Assembly (NCBI GenBank): GCA_964630925.1
Contig: CAZVZK010000029.1
Span: 1-64,000 of the forward strand
DNA length: 64,000 bases
Source: RGDT01 sp964630925
GTDB taxonomy: Bacteria > Planctomycetota > Planctomycetia > Gemmatales > Gemmataceae
Direction: 5' to 3'
A model generated the notes under the pieces. It made no database searches and had not been told where the DNA came from. It saw only the letters and a list, made by a program, of their open reading frames with translations. The translations under genes were made by a program, and so were the position numbers. Below, one piece after another: positions 42,254 to 48,473 of the stretch (position 1 is its first letter; each line of letters begins with the position of its first letter).

Positions 42254-42939
42254 ATTGCAGCCCTTTTCCAACCGCCCCCCTCCGAACCGTGCTTGCGGCT
42301 TTCACCGCACACGGCTCTCCAGTTCGCCATTCACCGGCTTCGGTCGCTGATGATGGATATCCAGGACGATGTTGGCGTTACGCATCACGCGGACCTTCAT
42401 GCCCGGACATCCGGCTAACCTGTCCCCCTTCGCCTTGTGGACGGCTTTCCCGCCCTCTGACTACTACGGGGACTCCGTCCCCATGAGGCTCGCGCCTGTT
42501 AGGGGATCTCGCGTTCCGCACGCGGCTGACGTATCGAGGATGGTTTAGGCGCCCCTTTCATGCCCTCGCGACGGCTACAGGCCGCCCTGCCACCCCGGAG
42601 TGCGTCACGGGCCACCGTCGGTAGAAGTGGCCCGCCGTGCGGTGGCACCAGGTTTCATCCATCATTCCTGGCCTGATTACTTTACAGATCGGGCATTAGG
42701 GTTCAACCAGTGTAGGCTTCGCCATGCCATCCGGGCCTCGGCGGGCGCGTCGCTCGATGGCTTCACGCCGCCCCGCCTTCTCGGACATGCTGCTTTCCCC
42801 TCCGGCTTTCGCCTTCAGGTGGGTCCGACGGCCCAGGTCCAGGGGGGCCGGGTGGCCCACCTCGCACTCTGTCCCTCCCGTGTCACACGGGGATCAGCCG
42901 CGCCGTATTCAGGTATCCTTCACCTGTCACGCGACGCAC
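42254..42939 (-). ncRNA. ORF-less group II intron
   Basis: On the minus strand the element begins GTGCGTCGCG, the GUGYG 5' end of group II introns, and ends GGCTGCAAT. Domain V is an exact 34-nt hairpin at 42284-42317 (GAGCCGUGUGCG, GUGAAA loop side, AAGCACGGUUC) with the AGC catalytic triad and a GAAA tetraloop, followed by a domain-VI-like helix (GCGGUU/GGCUGC). Upstream words such as GGGGACGGAGTCCCCGTAGTAGTC and GGCGAAGGGGGACAGG also recur in bacterial group II introns. No reverse-transcriptase/maturase frame is inside, so splicing or movement would need a maturase encoded elsewhere. Confidence 0.85.
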
Positions 42940-43027
42940 ACCGGCGGAAATCCCTGACAGGTTATTGGCGGGAATAGGCGGAGGAAAGGGCCTCCCCCAA
43001 ATGCGGCAATGCCGCGAGGGGAAAGCC

Positions 43028-44455
43028 ATGTCCAAGATCCGCGACGACACCCACGACGACGACATCCACGACGACGACATCCACGACACCGGCGACACGC
43101 CCGCCGGGCCCGAGCCGCCCGCCCCCGGCCCCCGCCCCATCCACCTGCACTCGCCGGCGCGCGGCCGCCGGCTGGCGCGCAAGGCCGCGCCCGCGCCGGA
43201 CAGGCCGCCGTCCACGGGGCTGACCTACGAGCAGCGTCTGCTCGTCCTCGACCTGTGGCGCCGCTCCGGCCTGCCCGCCGGCGACTTCGCGCCGCTGGTC
43301 GGGCTGTCGAAGTACACCCTCTACGAGTGGAAGCGCCGCTTCGAGGCCGACGGCCCGGCGGGGCTGGCGGACAAACCGCGCGGCTCGCCGCAGGGCTCGC
43401 GCCTGCCCGAGGTGACGCGGCGCACCATCGTCATGCTCAAGCAGTCCCACCCCGACTGGGGCTGCCAGCGCATCAGTGACACGCTGCTGCGCGGCCCCGC
43501 GCTGTCCGCCAGCCCCGACGCCGTGGCCAGGGTGCTGCACGAGGCGGGCTACGAGCTGGAGGAGTCGCCCACCCGGCCCCACCCCGACCACCAGAGGCGC
43601 TTCGAGCGCGCCCGCCCCAACCAGCTCTGGCAGACCGACCTGTTCACCTTCGTCCTGAAGAGGCAGAACAGGCGGGTCTACCTCGTGGCGTTCATGGACG
43701 ACCACAGCCGGTTCATCACCGGCTACGGCCTGCACGCCAGCCAGTCCACGGCACTCGTCCTGGAGGTGCTGCGCGCGGCCCTGACGAGCCACGGCACGCC
43801 CGAGGAGGTCCTCACCGACAACGGCAGCCAGTACGTCACCTGGCGCGGCAAGAGCGCCTTCAGCAAGGAGCTGGAGCGCCGCGGCATCAGGCAGGTGGTG
43901 GCCTCCCCGCGCCGCCCGCAGACGCTGGGGAAGATCGAGCGGTTCTGGGGCACCCTCTGGCGCGAGTGCGTCGAGGCCGCCGTCTTCCTCGACCTGTCCG
44001 ACGCCCGCACGCGGATCGGGCACTTCATCGACCACTACAACCTCCAGCGCCCCCACCAGGGCATCGACGGCGCCGTCCCCGCCGACCGCTTCTTCGGCGC
44101 CGCCCCCGCCGTCCTGGCGACCCTGCGCCAGCGCGTGGCCGCCAACGCGCTGGACCTCGCCCGCCACGGCACGCCGCGCGAGCCGTTCTACCTCACCGGG
44201 CAGGTGGGCGGCAGGCCGTTCAGCCTCCACGCCGAGGGCGAGCGTGTCTACATGACGGCGGCGGAGGGCCGCAAGGAGATCGACATGGTGCCCCCGGCGG
44301 GCACGTCGGCGGCGATGCCGGCGCCGGTGTGCCCCGAGGGGCGGGTGAGCGACGAGTGGGCGGACCAGGCCGACGAGCCCCAGCCCGAGCCCGGCGTGTC
44401 GCCCCTGGACGCGATGTCCCCGCCGGACGGCGGGGTGAAGGGGGGTGGCCCGTGA
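43028..44455 (+). CDS. DDE (rve-type) transposase of insertion element B
   Basis: The 475-residue protein has an acidic-histidine N-terminus (DDTHDDDIHDDDIHD), an HTH region (YEQRLLVLDLWRRSGLPAGDF, LSKYTLYEWKRRFEADG), then an integrase core with Asp in LWQTDLFTFVL, Asp in VLTDNGSQYV and Glu in LGKIERFWGTLWREC. This is an IS481-like catalytic order. A C-terminal extension of about 100 residues follows (FYLTGQVGGRPF). AGGGGAAAG precedes ATG 43028. Its TGA overlaps the GTG of the accessory gene. It looks intact. Confidence 0.88.
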   Translation: MSKIRDDTHDDDIHDDDIHDTGDTPAGPEPPAPGPRPIHLHSPARGRRLARKAAPAPDRPPSTGLTYEQRLLVLDLWRRSGLPAGDFAPLVGLSKYTLYEWKRRFEADGPAGLADKPRGSPQGSRLPEVTRRTIVMLKQSHPDWGCQRISDTLLRGPALSASPDAVARVLHEAGYELEESPTRPHPDHQRRFERARPNQLWQTDLFTFVLKRQNRRVYLVAFMDDHSRFITGYGLHASQSTALVLEVLRAALTSHGTPEEVLTDNGSQYVTWRGKSAFSKELERRGIRQVVASPRRPQTLGKIERFWGTLWRECVEAAVFLDLSDARTRIGHFIDHYNLQRPHQGIDGAVPADRFFGAAPAVLATLRQRVAANALDLARHGTPREPFYLTGQVGGRPFSLHAEGERVYMTAAEGRKEIDMVPPAGTSAAMPAPVCPEGRVSDEWADQADEPQPEPGVSPLDAMSPPDGGVKGGGP

Positions 44456-44904
44456 GCGCCAACGAGGGCATGCCCGCGCGGAGGAGGCGCGGGCCGAAGG
44501 TCGATGCCGAGGGCGCCAGCGCGGAGGCGCGGCGCCTGGCCGCCGTCATCCTGGAGGTGCTGTCCGGCGAGCGCGGCCCCTCCGAGGCCGCCCGCGCCGC
44601 CGGCATGTCGTGCGTGCGCTACCTCGCCGCCGAGTCGCGCGCCCTGCGCGGCCTGCTGACGGCGTGCGAGCCGGCCCGGCGCGGACGCAAGCCGGCGTCC
44701 GGCGAGTGCGCCACGCTGCGGGCCGAGGTCGAGCGTCTGCGCAAGCAGTGCGCCCGCCAGCAGGCCCTCCTCCGCGTCCAGCAGCGTGCGTTGGGTGTCG
44801 CCGCCACGCCCGCCGGCAAGAAGAAGAGGCGCAAGCCGAGGAGGCGCACGCTCAAGCTCATCGACGCCCTGCGCCCCGCCGAGGCCCCGCCGGCGGAGGC
44901 GTGA
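44452..44904 (+). CDS. Accessory HTH/coiled-coil protein of insertion element B
   Basis: The 150-residue protein has the same build as the accessory protein of element A: an N-terminal helical segment (AEARRLAAVILEVLSGERGP then SEAARAAGMSCVRYLAAESR), a coiled coil (LRAEVERLRKQCARQQALLR) and a very basic tail (KKKRRKPRRRTLK). The VIL-LSGE phrase aligns with VILRTLSGE in A. GTG 44452 overlaps the transposase TGA. Gene order is reversed compared with A. Probably a DNA-binding helper of transposition. Confidence 0.68.
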   Translation: MSANEGMPARRRRGPKVDAEGASAEARRLAAVILEVLSGERGPSEAARAAGMSCVRYLAAESRALRGLLTACEPARRGRKPASGECATLRAEVERLRKQCARQQALLRVQQRALGVAATPAGKKKRRKPRRRTLKLIDALRPAEAPPAEA

Positions 44905-44918
44905 GAGGAGATGCGTCT

Positions 44919-44956
44919 CGTGCCCGTCCGATGGCCGGAGAGGCCGGACGGGCACG
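44919..44956 (+). terminator. Terminator-like hairpin at the end of element B
   Basis: A perfect 12-base stem (CGTGCCCGTCCG 44919-44930 with 44945-44956) with an inner GGCC/GGCC pair lies 14 bases after the accessory gene stop. No T-tract. Confidence 0.5.
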
Positions 44957-44995
44957 ATGGCGGGACTTGACGGAAAATGGGCGCCTGCGTTCACC

Positions 44996-45486
44996 GTCAT
45001 CGAAAGTCGCCATCCAGATTCACCCCCCGCCGGATACACTCCGGCGTGACCGGAGGTGCATCCATGACACGCTGCGGCAGATACGAACGCAGGCCGGCCA
45101 CCCTCCCCGGCCACCCGGCGGGCCTGGAGCGGCCCGTCTGTCATGCTTGTATCGGTGATCGTCCGTGTCCGCACCCGCTGTCGGCCATCGACGCCGACAG
45201 GCACCCTCGCCTGGGCTGCCCATCAGTACCGATGGGCGACACCGGCCGATGTGAAACGGGTATTCGGCGAGGCGGCCAACGGCATCGAGTGGGACGGACA
45301 GGACGCGGGCGGCACGCACCTATCGGTCAAAGTCCGCATCGGCACACATGGGGTGGGTGGCTGCGTTCGGTGGCGGCGAAGGGGACGGCGGTGACGGAGT
45401 CCGGCAAGGCGGTGCTTCGCGAGAAGGGGGTACGTCAACCGCAGACGGCCGCCTCCGCGGGGCGTGGCGCCTGTCGCCCACCCGTG
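44996..45486. other. Gap with a leader-like sequence repeated at 51.8 kb
   Basis: No gene is supported here. The stretch 44977-45075 is about two-thirds identical to 51840-51918 on the same strand; shared blocks include GAAGTCGCCATC or AAGTCGCCATC, CTCCG-CGTG-CCG and GTGCATCCA. After GGAGGTGCATCC an ATG (45064) opens a frame that does not look like protein. The remaining 400 bases are GC-rich without structure I recognise. Confidence 0.45.
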
Positions 45487-47298
45487 TCACCGGCCCGGCT
45501 CGTACAGCAGCACGTCATCGAGGAGGCATACCGCGTCCTTCGGGAGCAGGAGGCGGACCTCATTCAGGCTATCCCATTTCTTCGTGTCGAACATCGCCGT
45601 CGATTGCGTCCAGCCGTCGCCGCCGGCCTTCACCTCGGTGTTGACGGCCTTGCCCGTCTTCGTGTCCATCAGGGAGACACGCACCTTGTCCGCCCCGGTG
45701 ATCTTGTGGCGGAACGTCAGATGGGCCACGTCCCCGGCCGGACGCTGGCCCTTGAGGTCGAGCCTGATCCAGGGCAGGCCGTCCGCCTTGTTGACGACGG
45801 AGCGGGCGGCCTTCCAGAAGAAGCCCTTCTCGGGGACGAGGTCGAAGTCGCCGGGCCAGTGCTTCGCCTTGTCGCCGGTGTCGAAGCCGCCGGCGTAGAT
45901 GATCCGCTTCGGGAACGGGCGCTTCTCGCCCCTGTCCGCGGCGTCGTAGAGGACCACGTCGTCGACGATCAATTCGGCGTCGGCGTCGGCGTAGAACTGG
46001 ATGTCGTCGATGCGCTCGTTCTCGGACAGCGGGCCGCCGGTGCCGTCGGGGCGGCGGGCCTCGGTCATGTCGGCCGTGGCGTGATGCCACCCGCCCTGCG
46101 GCAGCTTGTCGATCACGAGGTGGCGGTGGTAGCCGTTGGTCAGGCTGTAGATCTGGACGCGCAGGGAGTCGGTGTTCTTGATCCAGTAGCGGAAGCCGAG
46201 GCGGGTGTTCTTGCCCATCGGCGGGCCGGGCACGGGGTTGAAGATGACGGCCTTGTACATCTGGCGGGACACCATCAACAGGTCGTCGAAGTCGTGCGTC
46301 AGGACGGCGCGGCAGGCGCGTTTGCTGCCGGGCGGGAGGAGCTTCAGCTCGGGCTTGCCGCTCATCCACCAGAAGCGTTCGATGTCGTTGTCGAAGTCCT
46401 CGGCGACGTGGACGCGGTGCGGCATGCCTCCTTGTTCGACGGGCTTGCGAGGCCTCTTGGCCGGCGGCAGGAGGGAGCCCATGCGTTCGGCGTACCACTT
46501 CGCGAACCCCTCCTTCACCGCCGTGACGGTGCGTGTCGTGCCCTTCGCCTCCAGCGTGGCGAGGCCCTCGTCGAAGGCCAGGGCGACGGCGAGCGCCTCG
46601 GCCAAAGGGGGATCCGGCCTGTCCCACATCTCGTACAGCGACTGGACGTTCCGGGTGAGGGGGGTGCCGGGGGCGAACACCTTGCGGGAGCCGGCGAGGT
46701 CGAGCGTCAGGCCCGCGCATGCCTTCTCGGCGATGACGACGAGGGGCACGCCGGAGCCCAGGACCTTCTTGCCGGCTGGGGCGTCGAGTTTGAGGTTCTC
46801 CTCCAGCAGGATGACGCGGGCGAGGAGCTTGCCGCCGTCGGCGTCGAGGAGGGCGGCGACGTTGGTCAGCGGGCCGAGGGCGACGAGGGTGACCTTGCCG
46901 GGCTGGGCCTTGAGGCGTTCAAGGAGGAAGGCGGCGGCGGGGAGCTTGTCCGGCTTGGTGGTGCGGTCGAAGATGGGGTCGGGGTGGTAGTGGTACTTCT
47001 CCTGGTCGGTGATGGGGCGGCCCGGCTGTTCGCCGCCGCCGGCGGCGACGCGGACGTGTCGGCGGCCGGTCATGGTGAGGAAGCGGCACAGGAGCATGGC
47101 GCGCTTCCTGGTATCCGCTCCGACGGTAGTGACGCCGCGAACGTCGATCTCGTGACTACCCAGCGCGAGGCCGAGGGCGAAGGCGTCGCCGATGCCGGTG
47201 CCGATGTCGGTGTCGATGAGCACGGGGACGCGCTCGGCGGCGTTGGCCGGGAGGGCGACGAGGAGGCAGGAGAGGAGCGCGAGGGAGCGGGGGGTCAT
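45487..47298 (-). CDS. Exported nucleoside-hydrolase-like protein with altered metal site
   Basis: The 603-residue protein has a signal peptide and an N-terminal inosine-uridine nucleoside hydrolase-like domain (about residues 25-300: VLIDTDIGTG, LVALGPLTNVAALL). The expected DTDxGTDIDDAxA calcium/catalytic motif reads DTDIGTGIGDAFA, so two of the usual Asp residues are Gly. The C-terminal half contains two beta-sandwich modules (FNPVPGPPMGKNTRLGFRYW; VAHLTFRHKITGADKVRV, DDVLLYEPG) that look carbohydrate-binding. It is the last gene of a three-gene minus-strand unit. Hydrolase activity is doubtful; a binding role is possible. Confidence 0.75.
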   Translation of the reverse strand: MTPRSLALLSCLLVALPANAAERVPVLIDTDIGTGIGDAFALGLALGSHEIDVRGVTTVGADTRKRAMLLCRFLTMTGRRHVRVAAGGGEQPGRPITDQEKYHYHPDPIFDRTTKPDKLPAAAFLLERLKAQPGKVTLVALGPLTNVAALLDADGGKLLARVILLEENLKLDAPAGKKVLGSGVPLVVIAEKACAGLTLDLAGSRKVFAPGTPLTRNVQSLYEMWDRPDPPLAEALAVALAFDEGLATLEAKGTTRTVTAVKEGFAKWYAERMGSLLPPAKRPRKPVEQGGMPHRVHVAEDFDNDIERFWWMSGKPELKLLPPGSKRACRAVLTHDFDDLLMVSRQMYKAVIFNPVPGPPMGKNTRLGFRYWIKNTDSLRVQIYSLTNGYHRHLVIDKLPQGGWHHATADMTEARRPDGTGGPLSENERIDDIQFYADADAELIVDDVVLYDAADRGEKRPFPKRIIYAGGFDTGDKAKHWPGDFDLVPEKGFFWKAARSVVNKADGLPWIRLDLKGQRPAGDVAHLTFRHKITGADKVRVSLMDTKTGKAVNTEVKAGGDGWTQSTAMFDTKKWDSLNEVRLLLPKDAVCLLDDVLLYEPGR

Positions 47299-47310
47299 GG
47301 CGGGCCTCGG

Positions 47311-48432
47311 TCAGTCGATGGAGAGGACGTCCCAGCGGGCGGCGAAGCAGAGGATGGCGTCGGCGAGGTCCTTGTGGGCGCCGGCCCACAGGTCGTCGAA
47401 GAAGATCCACTGGTCGTAGTACGGGGTATCGTCCCACGAGACGTCGAGGCACATCTGGGCGAGGTGCTCCTCGACGTGGATCAAGGATTGCGGGGAGGGC
47501 CGTGGCGTGGTGCGGCCTTCCAGCCGGAGGAGGTCCGCGGAGGCGGCCTCGAGGGCCGTGCCGTAGGGCAGCTCGTTCTGCGCCTGCCCGGGCAGGCGTG
47601 CGATCCGGGCGAAGGCGTCACGGAGGAGCGAGATCCCCGGCGGCTCGCGTCCGTGGTCCTGGCGCCAGTCGGACCACGCGGCCCAGTTGACGGGGTCACT
47701 GGGCGCGTCCTGGATGGCCCGCAGGATGGCGCCCTCCATCGGGTCGGGCGTCCGGGCGCCGGCGAGCATGAGCGCCGGCAGGGCGTGCAGCTCGCCGTGC
47801 CAACCCTCGCGCGGCCCCTGACACAGATGGGCGGCCAGGCCCGGCAAACGCACCCCGTCGATGCGGTAGCCGACGGGCAGGTCGGCGATGGGGTGCTTCG
47901 ACTCGCGGATCAGCATGGCGAGGTACGTCGCCCCCGGCCCGCTCCCGCCCGGCTCGATCGGGATCGTCGGGACGCCGGGCGTGAACGGCCGGCCGGGGTG
48001 GCCGGGCGGCAGCCGCCAATCCTCATGGAGAAGGTAGGACGCGAGGCCGGGCGACTCTGCCAGGAAGTGCCCGTCGAAGAAGAAATTCGGCCCGCCCTCG
48101 CCGTCATCCTCGTTGAGGAACTGGATGCAGTGGGGCGAGGTGGACACGATGTCGCCGCCGGGGAATCCCGCTCGGATGGCCTCCAGCACCTCGGCGCCGT
48201 CCTCCGGGGCCGGCCGCCCGGCCTCGGTGGCCCGCGTGAACACCCTGGGGAGGTACCAGCCGTCGCAGCCCAGGACGCCGGCCAGGCGTCGGTCGGCCTC
48301 CTCGAAGTCCGCGACGCAGAGGTCGCCCCAGTGCCGCCGGAACCAGCCGAGGACGGTGTCGTCCTCGAACCGGCGGAGGTACTTCCCCGTCGGCCCGAAG
48401 TCCAAGCAGCGGTAAGCGAACCAGACCGGCAT
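47311..48432 (-). CDS. Hypothetical protein with a TIGR02996-like segment
   Basis: The 373-residue soluble protein has no named domain over most of its length. Near residue 270 the segment AILRAIQDAPSDPVNWAAWSDW followed by RQDHG resembles the TIGR02996 repeat widely used in Gemmata proteins. The N-terminus (YRCLDFGPTGKYLRRFEDDTV, LGWFRRHW) and C-terminus (YYDQWIFFDDLWAGAHKDLA) suggest an SMI1-like mixed fold, without proof. GGAG lies seven bases before ATG 48432. Twelve bases separate it from the nucleoside-hydrolase-like gene downstream. Confidence 0.65.
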   Translation of the reverse strand: MPVWFAYRCLDFGPTGKYLRRFEDDTVLGWFRRHWGDLCVADFEEADRRLAGVLGCDGWYLPRVFTRATEAGRPAPEDGAEVLEAIRAGFPGGDIVSTSPHCIQFLNEDDGEGGPNFFFDGHFLAESPGLASYLLHEDWRLPPGHPGRPFTPGVPTIPIEPGGSGPGATYLAMLIRESKHPIADLPVGYRIDGVRLPGLAAHLCQGPREGWHGELHALPALMLAGARTPDPMEGAILRAIQDAPSDPVNWAAWSDWRQDHGREPPGISLLRDAFARIARLPGQAQNELPYGTALEAASADLLRLEGRTTPRPSPQSLIHVEEHLAQMCLDVSWDDTPYYDQWIFFDDLWAGAHKDLADAILCFAARWDVLSID

Positions 48433-48473
48433 TGTGTCACTCCAGACGCGCTCCGCTGCGCGTCGCGGCTACC

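Larger units (their letters stand above)
42235..44995 (+). mobile_element. Insertion element B, interrupted by a group II intron
   Basis: The left end carries a terminal repeat homologous to element A once the intron is removed: GCCAGCGAGGTACTGCACG (42235-42253) joins ACCGGCGGAAATCCCTGACA (from 42940). The match continues into GGTTAT, GGAATA-GCGGAGGAAA-GG, which corresponds to GTCACTTTAT, GAAATACGCGGAAGAAAAGG in A. The right end is weaker (TTGACGGAAAATGGGCGCC, about 44968-44986) and is placed only approximately. Inside are a DDE transposase and an accessory gene in the reverse order to A. Confidence 0.62.

Noticed and set aside
42600..42977. A 125-codon plus-strand frame in the intron
   Set aside because: It runs antisense to the group II intron RNA; similar false proteins are often predicted from such ribozymes.
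42965..43027. Upstream start for transposase B
   Set aside because: ATG 43001 lacks a ribosome site, while AGGGGAAAG is well placed for ATG 43028.
45143..45394. An 83-codon plus-strand frame with ATPADVKRVFGEAA
   Set aside because: Part of it looks protein-like, but it has no ribosome site and ends in Arg-rich sequence; not supportable.
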